A DNA stretch of 64,000 nt from Pampus argenteus (Eukaryota > Chordata > Actinopteri > Scombriformes > Stromateidae), in contig CM072861.1 in NCBI GenBank assembly GCA_036937835.1, positions 8,177,501-8,241,500 on the forward strand. Reading direction: 5' to 3'. Below the pieces are notes generated by a model. That model saw only the letters and a program-made list of their open reading frames with translations. It searched no databases and was not told the DNA's origin. Both the position numbers and the translations under genes were made by a program. Shown here piece after piece: positions 1-11,200 of this stretch (its first letter is position 1; each line of letters opens with the position of its first letter).

Positions 1-492
1 TTCCAGCACGTTAACACCTCCCTAATTATCCTGACGGAGGCGTTAACATGCCCAAAAGTGATAAACTAAGATGATAAACTTTCCAGCTGCTCCACATCGG
101 CACGTTAACGTTGTTGTTGTTGTTGTGATAATGTGCTGCTGACATTAGTAGTTAGTATAGCCTCAGAGAGCTGCTAGCATGGCCGTGGTGTTCTCGTCTT
201 TTTGTTACATTTGTGATCACTGAGAAAAACAAATATTCTACTTTAACGGCATGTTCGTATTTTCTCTTCATGGCTTCATGGGTTAGTTTTATAGTTATTC
301 AAGCTGTAAAAGATGCCCGGTAATGAGCTTGAAGATTGATTCGAAATTTAAAATCATGATCCCCACTTAATCTAGCAGTAGTACAATTAGATATTATGCA
401 AAAAGTGATAAATTAAGACAATAAAACGATAACATGTTCATTAGATAATTAGTAGTTTTGATCTACATGTTTATTGCTGCAATGCTAATGTT
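1..492. other. No gene seen; AT-rich flank or intron
   Basis: I see no exon, repeat or RNA gene here. The one short frame with a start codon, at about 179, closes after 14 codons. The stretch probably belongs to an intron of the plus-strand gene whose last exon is at 1652-1827, but nothing in the sequence proves that. Confidence 0.4.
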
Positions 493-650
493 GGGGCGGC
501 TGGATCATCCACTAAACATGAGGTTGGCAGTTCGATCCCTGGCTTTTCCTGTTCATGTGTTGAAGTGTCCTTGAGCAAGACACTGAAGTGGTCTCATTGC
601 TCCCGATGGTCAGTCGGCGTCTAGCATGGCAGCTCTATAGCCGTCAGTGG
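493..650 (+). mobile_element. tRNA-derived SINE, 5' part, decayed
   Basis: A RNA polymerase III B-box-like word (GTTCGATCC) sits at 530-538 after a GGTTGGC stretch, as in tRNA-derived SINE heads. It is followed by a fish SINE body with the words AAGTGTCCTTGAGCAAGACA and TTGCTCCCGATGGTCAG and a GCATGGCAGCTCT block. Compared with the usual layout the A-box part of the tRNA head seems to be missing, because the GGGGCGGC start runs almost directly into the region before the B box. It is therefore a non-functional fossil. Family assignment is from memory of fish repeats; a RepeatMasker run would name it. Confidence 0.75.
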
Positions 651-1651
651 CTTTAGATACACTTAAGTCTTAACACTAGCTGTTTTTAAAGGGGTTTTTA
701 TCTTTGAGTGGAACTTGGTAGCAGTCTAATTATTATGAGACTGGCACTTAAACACATTAAAAAAATGATTTACTGTATGAGGTCAATGTGAAAAAAGCAG
801 ATGCATTTGATTGTGTATGTGTATTTTCTATTTAAATCAAATGTACTTAAAATATAGGAGGCATTTGTGGTTGCATTGTAGAAAAAAAGCAGCCTTTTTC
901 ATATACACATACAGTGACAATGATCAACAGTGTTTATATTCTAACAGAATACCAGACAGCAATTAAATTAGAATTTGGAGGCTTTACTGATCATATTGAT
1001 TGCTATTTATTCAACAGACATCAGTGGAATTGCTGCAATATAATGTGCATTATACGGAGCAATAAAAAATAAATCATATAAGTAAAAATGTCCTCCATCA
1101 TGCTTAACATGTAATTATTGTGCTGTTAATCAAACTGAAATCTGATCCGTTTTACAACGCTTTGTCTGCAGTATTAAGGCTGGTGGGAATTTAGGATGCT
1201 GTAGGATGTTTAAACCACTAACCACCCTCTAGTGTGGTTTTTATTTTTATTCAAATAGTTCTTGCCTTTTGTGTGACATTATTTATTGGTCGCGAATCAT
1301 TGTCTTTGTTAATGATTTCGGGGTCATAAAAAGGTAATTATCATTTGAATGTGGCTCGTTAGTGGAACGGGGGAGTTTCCACCCTTTCTCTCTGCAAGGC
1401 AGGAAGTCTAAAACCCAATCAGTAGTAAAACCATCACTTATAACACATTGCATGAGCAGTGGGTTGGCAAAGAGAAAACATCTCATCTTACCACAATTAG
1501 CTGAAATATCGCTGCTATAGTAAACATGAATATAAACAACGTGTTGAATTTGTCAGCAGACATTTCACAATTCTTCACTTGAAACTGTTAAAGGGTGGAA
1601 AACCTTACATACTGTAATCTGCAATATTTTCCACCTCCTCCTGTTCACTAG
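651..1651. other. Probable last intron; no gene seen
   Basis: This AT-rich stretch lies upstream of the acceptor at 1650-1651. It contains no recognisable exon. A short open stretch at about 1261-1331, followed by GTAATT, could be read as an exon, but its reading phase does not fit the downstream exon. The last 25 bases are a polypyrimidine tract leading into CTAG, consistent with an intron end. Confidence 0.45.
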
Positions 1652-1827
1652 ACGGCTGCTGTTGCTTTAGTGAAGCGCTGAATGATTTTTACACGCAGAG
1701 ACACGCACGTGACCGCAGCACCTTGGAGTCCAGTTACTCTCTGGATGAACTGTTCGAAGGAGATTCCTCGGCAGTGTTTGATTTGGACGGACTTGACTTT
1801 TCTCAGATTTTTGACAACTTTGATTGA
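1652..1827 (+). CDS. Terminal coding exon of an unidentified gene, acidic C-terminal tail
   Basis: This is the only stretch I regard as a real coding exon. A clear acceptor precedes it: a pyrimidine-rich run at 1627-1649 followed by AG at 1650-1651. Two bases complete a split codon. Then 57 sense codons run to TGA at 1825-1827, so the exon starts in phase 1 and carries only the C-terminus. The translated tail begins GCCCFSEALNDFYTQ, continues through a basic patch (RHARDR), and ends in a strongly acidic, aromatic-rich segment containing SLDELFEGD, VFDLDGLDF and FDNFD. Alternating acidic and bulky hydrophobic residues are typical of short transactivation or protein-docking motifs in nuclear proteins. 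That is inference from composition. I do not recognise the protein, and earlier exons lie left of the window. The overlapping 64-residue frame starting at 1682 is in another phase and is a shadow of this exon. Confidence 0.7.
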
Positions 1828-2185
1828 TGAACTTCTTGGGATATTCAGTGTCTGGCTAATTAGAAGGTTGAGTTGAGCCACTGGAAAATAGTCTGTGTTG
1901 CCTTTGGTTTCTCTCCTCTGTTAGGATACGAGCACCATTCAGTCATACTTTTTCCCCCTGTGTCACTCAGCTACTGCAGCTTACCCAAACTCCCAAGTAT
2001 AAAACACAGTTTACAGTAACTGCAGATACGTTTCAAGGTTTTTTATTCTAACTTGTAACAGATATTGAGCACCAAAGTCTTGATGCCACTTTTGGACTAG
2101 CTTCTGTTCCGCTTTTATGAACATGACAGCGTTTCTGTCATCATTTCCTCTGAACAAATAAAGCGTTCCTGGATTTACTTTCTAC
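1828..2185 (+). other. 3' untranslated region of the terminal exon
   Basis: About 330 bases separate the stop codon from a canonical poly(A) signal, with no splice signals or reading frame in between. The distance is normal for a compact vertebrate 3' UTR. The end is set about 20 bases past the signal by convention, not by a visible cleavage site. Confidence 0.55.
2157..2162 (+). terminator. Poly(A) signal AATAAA
   Basis: AATAAA lies 330 bases after the stop of the terminal exon, and a T-rich stretch (TTTACTTTCTA) begins some 15 bases later. Many AATAAA words occur by chance in this AT-rich window. This one is called because of its position. Confidence 0.5.
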
Positions 2186-3317
2186 AACAGAGTGAAGCTG
2201 AAACCTGAGTTAAATGACTTTATAGCATACAATAAAACCACAGCCACTATGAAAATGGCAGCGCGTGTATTACTCCACCATACATTCACTCACAGACATG
2301 TCTGAACGTCTTGCCAGTGAGCTCATAGTAGTGCGTGGGCTTATGGGAAATGGTGTTCATTCAAGGCCACTAAGAAAGTAAATAATGAATAGATAAAACG
2401 ATATTAAATAATAACTATAGTTGGTGGAGTTTTATGTGGTTAGTTTTGGTTACTATGATTCTATAGAGTATTATTTTTGTAATATAGTACAGCCAGCCTC
2501 AAAAACTCAGATTGTGGTTTTAATAGCCTTAAAATACAGACAAATCCTGTTTTTCTCCCCTATATCTGTCTCCTAGAAAATAACACAAAGGAACAATTCC
2601 TTGCATATTTCACTGTCACCTGTCACCATCTGGTCTATGAAATTACCGACGACAGACAGCCGTAAACCACTTGGCACTGTTCTCTCTCAACATATTATTG
2701 TATTTGTAAACGTACACCACAAAACTGAAGGATTTATGAAGTGAGACAGACTGAGAAGGATGAGTTTGGTTTTTGACCTGTGCTCACATATGGAGTTTAC
2801 CACAGGAGAGTTACACAATACTGGATACACCAAGACGGAGCCAATAAAAAGGCAATTTGTCAATTTGGTTCAGCTATGTTTTTTTTTGTTTTTTTTGCTT
2901 TGTAGGAACTCAACTACTTCCTCTGTCAGATGCAGGTACATTACACTCTATTTATTCGTGTCTCATAAACGTCTAACGTGTTAACAGCCTTGTGTATTCG
3001 GTGACACCTCGACAGATACACTTTCCCAAAGAAAATACACTTCATCAATTACAGTAGTAGGTGAAAATACTGATTTTTACATAGAGCTCCAGAGAAATCA
3101 TACCTCTCCCTCTCCTCACGCAGGTGGGAAAAGAACAAATATCTCGGACATGTGTTGCAAATCAAATGGAAATGATGGAATTAAAATGAAACGCAGCACT
3201 GAGATAACTATTTAATTAGCGCTTGTGGTAGCGATCAGGATGAAATCCAAGAATAAAATCATGTGGTATACAATATGTCCTTCCCCATCATCAAGACTAG
3301 TTCATGACTGTTGCCTT

Positions 3318-3343
3318 TATATATATATATATATATATATATA
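3318..3343. repeat. (TA)n microsatellite
   Basis: Thirteen TA dinucleotide units without interruption. Confidence 0.95.
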
Positions 3344-3842
3344 AATTAAAAAAAAGTCCAGACTCAAAGTTCTGCAGCAAGTGACTCATTTTACGCCTGT
3401 TATAACACTACAGCACCTGGTGCCTTACAGTCAACTGAATGTGTGAGAGTAAGGATAAATTAATTATATGAAAATTCAGATTAGATTTGAATTTAGTAGA
3501 GCTTCCTATCCACTCAGCTTAAGATGCCTACACCCAAATAAAGAATGTATTGAGAAAGCTCTGCTTCCTCAGATAGCTCACTTCACTGACATTCAGTTTT
3601 TACACCCGTCTGATTTAAAGAGCCATGAAGGTATTCAGGACAACCGTGGCAAGGCCTGAAGGAAAATAAAGAAATCTTTCACCTCAGCCTAAACATGGGC
3701 GCATACATAGTAGCACAAGCACATAAACAATGTGAAGTTGGACCGATCGCACAATTTCAATCAAGACCTGTAGCCAAAACATAAATGTAAAGCCTTCCTG
3801 GAACCCGGGGCAGTGCTGAGAGTCCCATTCACATTTACAGAA

Positions 3843-3880
3843 TGTGTGTGTGTGTGTGCACACGCATGTGTGTGTGTGTA
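3843..3880. repeat. (TG)n microsatellite, interrupted
   Basis: Two TG runs are separated by a CACACGCA insert. The insert is complementary to the runs, so the tract can fold back on itself. Confidence 0.9.
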
Positions 3881-4500
3881 ATCATCGCCTCCCCAATTTA
3901 CAACATGGTGAACATCATGCTCATAACGTAGCCGACAATTATCCTCTCTCATCAATTTCTCATTTACTGGTGTAATTGTGAAGTTAAAAAACAGAGAGAG
4001 CAACTATTTGTCTATTTGAAAACAGGAAGCGGTTTCCCAGAACGGGGACTCCCTAATCTGACAGCTGCCAGACTGAATTGATTACAAAATCCACAAGGAC
4101 ATTTTTACAAGGATATTCCCAGAACAGGAGAGAAGGTTAGAATATGTCTTATACAATATAATCTAAATGCAAAACATGTATATTATAATTCATAAAAGGA
4201 CAAATAGAGAAAAAAAAAAGATTTGCTCAGTGTCAAGTGCTCGTGGTAGTTGCGATCACACAATTACCCCATAAAAATACACAATCAAGGATCTTTTTTA
4301 ACATTAATGAGAGCATTGTGTTTTACTCAGTACTTCATGATCAGATTCATGAAATGGTAAAATGAGCCAAAAGCTGTTTGTATATGCATTTTGTTCTTGA
4401 GTTATGTGTATTATAAAGGGATGAGGACTGCTCAAACTAACTTAAGCCTAAATGTTTATGTGTGACTTTAAATGATAATGGTCAAATTAAAGCATGTGTA

Positions 4501-4526
4501 TGATGATGATGATGATGATGATGATG
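4501..4526. repeat. (TGA)n microsatellite
   Basis: Eight to nine TGA trinucleotide units in a row. Confidence 0.9.
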
Positions 4527-7500
4527 GATATACATGTAGTTTACAGTTGATTTGGGAGATTGAAGATGCAAAAATCTAACACTGATTTCATTGCCATTGC
4601 TGAGTAGTGATATCTCTCCTGAATAGCAATATTCAAATCTAACTCAAGTCTACACCACAATAAGTAAAAGACGATTTGAATTTGAGTCTTGTTTTCAATG
4701 AATTGTGAATCTGATTTTATTTTTGACTAACACTGTCACGAGGTACTGTGGTTACAACTTGCTGAAGCCTCGAGGGGCAACGATCAAACTTTTATTGTGG
4801 TCAAAGGGTCAAAGTGAAAATTTAGTGGGGTCACTGACTTTCCAGGAATGTTGAAGACTTCCTGACTGTGTTGTTACAAAGCTACACAACAACTATAATA
4901 TATTTCTTCTTCTGATTGTGGACAAGGGTTCAACTGATGACTTGAAGATTGATTCACTATCTATGTATTCATGACATTTCCGTAGCCTATTATTTTCCAC
5001 TTGCCAATAATAAATGAGGATTCATAGTTTCCCTTTTAACTGTATTCTTATGGAAAGCCCTTAACACAGCATTTAAGTGCCATGGGTGGGACACTTACAG
5101 TAAACTTCCAAATGAAATCCAGAGTGATGAAGTTATTTTAAAGTTAGAAGACCTAATGGTGTCTAGATGAATAGATAGAGAATGGATAGATTAGTATTTA
5201 ATTACAGACCAATATGGGCCCAATAAATCATCCGACTACAGTGAGCTCAATAAATCTGACAATATTACCCAACATGATACATCATGTTTTCAGTGTTTCT
5301 TTCTTTACTCTGCTTCAGAAAATCACAGAAGTTACAAATAGCAGTCTTAAACATTGTCAGCTAATTCAAAGTTAATGAAACAATCAATAAATGGCAATAA
5401 ACCTTGAAGAACCGGAGCTCAAGATAATATTTTAAAGTACAGAGTTTATCGCTTGCAAGCATTATTCACCAGATTACAATGTCTTGTGTCAGCTGGTAGT
5501 ATGTTCAGTGAGAAGATGATGGTGTGTTTTACATTTGATACATTTGTTTTTTTTTACTGTGTGTTATGCAAAAGCCATTTTCTACCTTGTGTGGTTAAGT
5601 CAGATTGCCAATTCCACTCTCAACCTTGAAAACATCGGTTTTCATCAATCTCACCTCTCTTAAACTCAACTGAGCCAACATGGATGAAAAGTCCTTTTCA
5701 TCTATGACTCAGAGACAACTGGGCATTGCACCTACTGAGTGTTACATGATTGAAAGCTTCAGAGCAGCTACTAAATGGACCCTGAGGTCATATTTACAGA
5801 TACACTGGTTTTTTATGCATTATAATCACTGTAAATGTGAATGTTGACTGATACAGCGTGTGAAACAGTATCTGTTCACTGTACCATTAATATTTATCTC
5901 ATAGGTTCTTGGAAGGTTTTGTCTTATTTTGGCTTTGTGATGAAGCACAGTGTTTGTCTGGCCAACGTGAGTCGACAAATATTGTGCTGAAATATAACTC
6001 TATGACTTAATGTGTTTGATATCGCTTCCGCCGTCGTAAAGCTGTGTGCTGCGTGGCCTGTGAGGCTGGCCAGGCCTTCATTTCCTGCCATTGACTGGCT
6101 GGCCTGTTGTTTTTACCTGCTTAAACAATAACTTGGCACAAAAGGCCTTGATTAAGAGACGTAAACATGTGCAAAATGCAGAAGCCTCAGTGTGAAGGGC
6201 TGTGCATGCCTTGTGCACAAAAAGCAGTAGATTATAGTCAACACATAATTCATTTCTGAAAGCAGCTGGTGAGGTTCAAACGTCTGAACTGGATAAAAAC
6301 TCAGGACATGAGAGATAAACAGATATAATTCCCTTTTTGTCTTTTCAGCTCTCCAGACACTCACAGGGTGTTGATTCAAGGATGGTCTGAACAGATAATC
6401 TACCCAAATGATCCTGTATTGTGAGGTGTTTACACACATAATCTGGAGTGGAGTCTCCCTGATTTGGAACCATAAACATAAAAAAACCCCACATTTGATA
6501 TTTATGACTTTAAATCCTGTAGTGTGAAAGGAACAGAGATGAAATATTGAGCAGACACCCGCAATAGCCAATGAGAGCGAGGTGACTGGGAAGCGTCACC
6601 AGTCAGCAACCAACAAGCTTAGCACAATAAAGCTTTATTTTCAATCCGCCATCTCATGCTGCAAAATGCTTTTTCTGTCATGGCTTCATCCAGAGTTTTG
6701 GTGTATTGGTTCAAAACGTTTGTCACATTTGATCACATGAGTTTCTGTGAGATCCAAAGTCCCTGGAATCGCCTCTCTGAAATCGTTCAGTACAAATGTC
6801 AAGTGTGTGATCCTGCGTCTTGACTGAATCATCCAGTGTGTGCGTTCATACGATTAAAATATTCAAAATTGGTTAAATCTGCCATTATGTTTGTGGTCTA
6901 CCATGTTCTTAAAATCACTTCAGATTTGAAAATCCTTTAGAATGCAACAGGCATTTCTGGCCAAATGTGTATAATGTCTACATGAATGTGAAACAGGGTG
7001 TCGCTGGCAAAGAGCTAAACTCGCAAAGCGACTGTTTACTGTTTGTGTTGTAGGTTGGATTTTCTGACAAAACAGCATGTTTAGTGCAGTGATGTCCAGC
7101 CAACGACTTGGAAGGCCGGGATGTTTGACATTCTCATCATAGATATACACAGGAGAGAGAGAGGGAGAAAAAAAAGAAGAAAAAGATAATTGTCCAATTG
7201 TTGGAATCCCACATCAGGATCTCCACCAAGATCTAATCAAGTGATCTGCCCATCACATTTTAGCCAGAGCCTTTCATCATGTGCAGACTGGCACAAGCTG
7301 AAAGTATTTCATTTATAGATCCAAAAACATAGCAAAGCACAAACTTGCCTCAAGTGGCTTAACAGCTTACCACAAAACACTCTTTCCTTGGACCCTTCAT
7401 TCGGATTAAAAAAAACACAAAATAAACTTTAACAGTTACATACTCAACTTTCAGTGCAGAGTGACTAACAAGCAGAAGACATTTACTGTAAATCAGAGAG

Positions 7501-8254
7501 AGCAGACTTTTGCTTGATTCAAAGTACATTTACAGCTTCCTAACTGTGTTTTTCTTTGTTAAAACGCAGGATGAGCCATGGAGGTTAATCCAAATACTGT
7601 TGATATGATATTGTTTTAAAATCTACCACAAAAAAACAAACGAGAACAATATGAGGAAACGTGTGAATGTGAAGCAGGATGTGACTGAACGATCGTCTCT
7701 GAATAGGTACGCTGTATGTCAGAAACCTGTGTACGTTTAAACAAATGAGACAAAGAACTGCACAACACTCTGTCCCGCATAGTAAATATTGATTCGTTGA
7801 TTGACTCAAATATTCCCACCCGCGTCAGAAGAAATGATTTGTGTATTAAATGAGTGAGGCCATTGTTCAAAGAGCAACTTATCAGGTTGAACAGCAGGGA
7901 TTCACCACCTTCTCTGAAGGCTGAAAGTTTCAAGCCTGTTTCACAAAGATGGATTACCAACCGGGAAAAATGGGAAACTGCCCCAAAGGGCCCCAAAAGG
8001 TCGACTCCATATATTTTAGGTCCACACAATTTGAGTAATTCAACATGTTGCCGATGTTAACATATTCAGATGACTTGTTTTGTCTGACCAGCTGTCAAAA
8101 ACCCAAATAGGTAAAGTTTGTGTATTAATGAGAACAGTCAAAAATAATATTTACATCGTAGACACTGATACTAGTGAAGTTTGAGCATTTTTGCAATAAC
8201 GACAGAATTGTGGGATTAATCAGGTATAATTAATTCATTCAGTTAACCTTCGCT

Positions 8255-8296
8255 CAGTCAACTAATTGATTAATAATCCAATCATTTCAGCTCTAG
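8255..8296. repeat. Fragment of dispersed ATTGATTA-type repeat
   Basis: The words CAACTAATTGATTAATAATC and ATTTCAGCTCTAG match the end of a repeat very common in percomorph genomes. Longer copies are seen at 45850, 61445 and 62500 in this window. Only about 40 bases are left here. Confidence 0.45.
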
Positions 8297-11200
8297 GATA
8301 CTATCGCCATTTATAGCTGAGGTCAATAGGGGCATAACAACGATTTAACCCCCATACGAGGTTAACATGACCTTGGCAGTCACTCTGCAAGGTGAAGTTA
8401 GTTTGATAATCACTATCTGACCTACATTTTACTCAAAAGAGTTCAGCTGCAGTTGTTTAAAGTTCGTATTGACTGGCTGGATTTGTAGCTTGACGGTAGC
8501 TGTGTGTTGTGACTGTGATTAGACAAATGTATATACTGTAGCTATACGTGCATGTTTGTGTCAGTATACATGCACACACGGGCGGGACATCCATATCAAA
8601 ATGTTCACGTCACTCATGTTTCCAGTTGAGAACAATCAGAATATCTGGCTACCTTGGCTCATAATTGCAGAATAAACAGGAAATACCATAAAGTAAATTG
8701 TAAATTAAAGTAACGACTGCTCGTTCCATCTCCAACTGCTACAATAAAGTAAAGTTTACTTGATTCTGGGAGACTTTGTTACAAATTGTAAACATCACGT
8801 TGGATAAAAGGTCCAAATAACTTGCTGACATGTATCCTCGTCACTCATCGTGTTTCTCTAATGATTCATCTTTTTAGTCGCTTTCCCATGAGAACCATCT
8901 GCAGCTTGCATCACATACAGACTCTGGCACAGTGAGTAGGCAGCGGAGTTACTGTACGAGATGTCAGCTTTACGAATATATCACCTCCGAATAAATCAAA
9001 CCACGACTGTTTATTTTGGCCCGAGATCACGTTCGTCTGTAGTGCTGCCATGTAATGTGGTAACACCTATGTAAAGTAGTGTGAAGACTTCTGGGAGCCA
9101 TATGTGGAATCTGCACAACATCACAGCGTGATTTAATAAAAAAAGGTTTGACTTTTGCAAAATTAATTCTCAACAAATGTGATGAATGGCTTCATTGCCA
9201 AGTATCATTTCAGATAATAAACCATTTCATCTGTGTAGTTGATTAGGCTGCTCTTGAATGTGATCCATGCTTTTGCACGCAACTTTGTCTCCAACAGGTG
9301 CTCCAGTGATGCATGCATAAAGGTTGTTTTATGCAACGATGTTTTGTTATTGCATTGCTACGCTATGAGGTCAGACGAGCAGGTTTCTGTAATTGAAAAG
9401 TTTATGGCCCGAGACCACAAGCAAAACCTAATGACTTTTTATTATCATCAACATCGGGGATGTAGTGGAACATAAAACTTTAGGAAAACGTGCTTGACAA
9501 ATGATGTAAACAAAAACAAAAATAAAGGAGAGTGCGCATTAAACTTTTCAATTAAAGACTTCACTTGCATGGCTGTCATTGCTGTTGTGATTTGCACTGA
9601 TTGAATCACTGGCACATCAGTCCAGATGTGGTGAGGAACAGACGACGCAGGACATTTAGAAATCTTTCAGACAGACCTTTTTCACAGCAGCCATGTTGAC
9701 GTGAAACGGTAGGCATCCACAGCTGCTACTAATGACGCAAATGAAGAGTCTGTTCTATTTTGGTACAGGGCCTTAATTAATGTGATTAGTAACACCTGTG
9801 TTTACCAACTATTTCATGTCAAAAGGGCTGCTGTGAAAAAAAAAAGGTCTATGATACCAACAAACAAATCAACCCGAAAAAAACAAACAAAACAGTATAT
9901 AGTTTATATTTATTGCCGGGTTATTATGACACTGTAATGCAAGATGTTTCTGTTTTTTGTGTTACGTGGGGATCTTATCAGTTTACAAGGTCTGTCTACA
10001 ACAATCCTGGTTTATATACTATTTTGCTTTGCCAAACATATTGTACATGGAGAGAATGTACAGTGATTCCTGCCTGGATTATGTTTCCTGGCAACATGTT
10101 TTTCCCAATCCAGGAGGTGTGATATTCTTTAACTGCAGCGTTTGAATGAGCAGGTCATAAAAAAAAAGACACAAGAGACAAGGGTTCAAATGGTGCATCC
10201 ACATATTGTTAGGTTCAGGCTAGTAAAACATTGGTAAAAAGTTTTTAGGTTAGTTATTGGTCATGTCTCATACTTAAAAAAACAAACAAATATAGCCATG
10301 AACAGTCATGCTTTAGTTGTAGGAAAACAAAAACTTTGACTGTGAATTTGAGAACACATTGCAGATATATTTATCATAAACCTTTCTTCATGTTTATTAA
10401 AAATAAATAAATTCCAGATGGCATAATGTTTCCTAGAAAATATTTTGGTTGTTTATAAATGTTACTGCAGGGTGGAAATCGGATACACAATTGTTCAAAA
10501 TGTCCTGTCAGCCCATAAAGCAATGTAAAACAATTAGAAGTGTTGGCAAAAAAACTAGACAGGTTCACTTTTCCACGCATCTATGATTATTATTGCTCTC
10601 TATAACTTTGTATGTCATTATGTTGACTCCTTTAAAAGAGATTAATGCTGTGTACATCTGCTTGTCGCTGGACTGTGCTGCATCCACGTCAGGCTCAGGC
10701 TGAGGCCAGCTGCTGCTGGTTAGTGATAAATGTGCAGGTACCGTCAGTGGAACAGCAGGAGGCAGGGAGGTAGTAATTACCTGAACTTAACAACAATATA
10801 CACTGGCGCTGGTTCACACTCTGTAAAATATCCTAATATTTACTCCATTATTTCCATCGTTTCTTTAGGAAATTATGACCCTCGTCTCTGTCTGAAACTG
10901 TTGATCTCCCAAGAGAGGGACCGTTATTCCCGCCTCCCTACCTTTGATTCCAAATATCACCCCTGTGCGACCCTGACCTTTGACCTCAGGCAGTAAATCC
11001 AGTGCTTGCTCAGGTACCTCGGCGCCACGCTCCCGTGGGACCCCGAGTTGTGCCATTAATTGCTTATCCTCGTCTCTGTACAGACGTTCGTGGCATTGCA
11101 ATTGGTGCGTCGTATAAGTTTGTGGGCCTGATGTCAGGCTTGGAGGAGGACCAGTGCCAAGGAATATATGGGAGTCTCTGTGGCCTCCTTGTGTGTCTTG

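Larger units (their letters stand above)
2186..8254. other. Intergenic, no gene seen; microsatellites only
   Basis: I find no exon, RNA gene or clear mobile element. The longest frame (139 codons, minus strand, 6152-6571) has no recognisable domain, and its translation reads as random sequence. Short tandem repeats at 3318-3343, 3843-3880 and 4501-4526 are listed separately. Confidence 0.5.

Noticed and set aside
1682..1876. 64-residue plus-strand frame over the terminal exon, and the 77-residue minus-strand frame at 1648-1881
   Set aside because: Both are in other phases than the frame that runs from the splice acceptor to the stop with an acidic tail; neither has its own support.
6152..6571. 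139-codon minus-strand frame
   Set aside because: No domain, no splice signals, rich in codons expected from AT-rich random sequence.
7616..8029. 137-codon minus-strand frame
   Set aside because: No recognisable motif, and the overlapping plus-strand frame is equally plausible; looks like chance.
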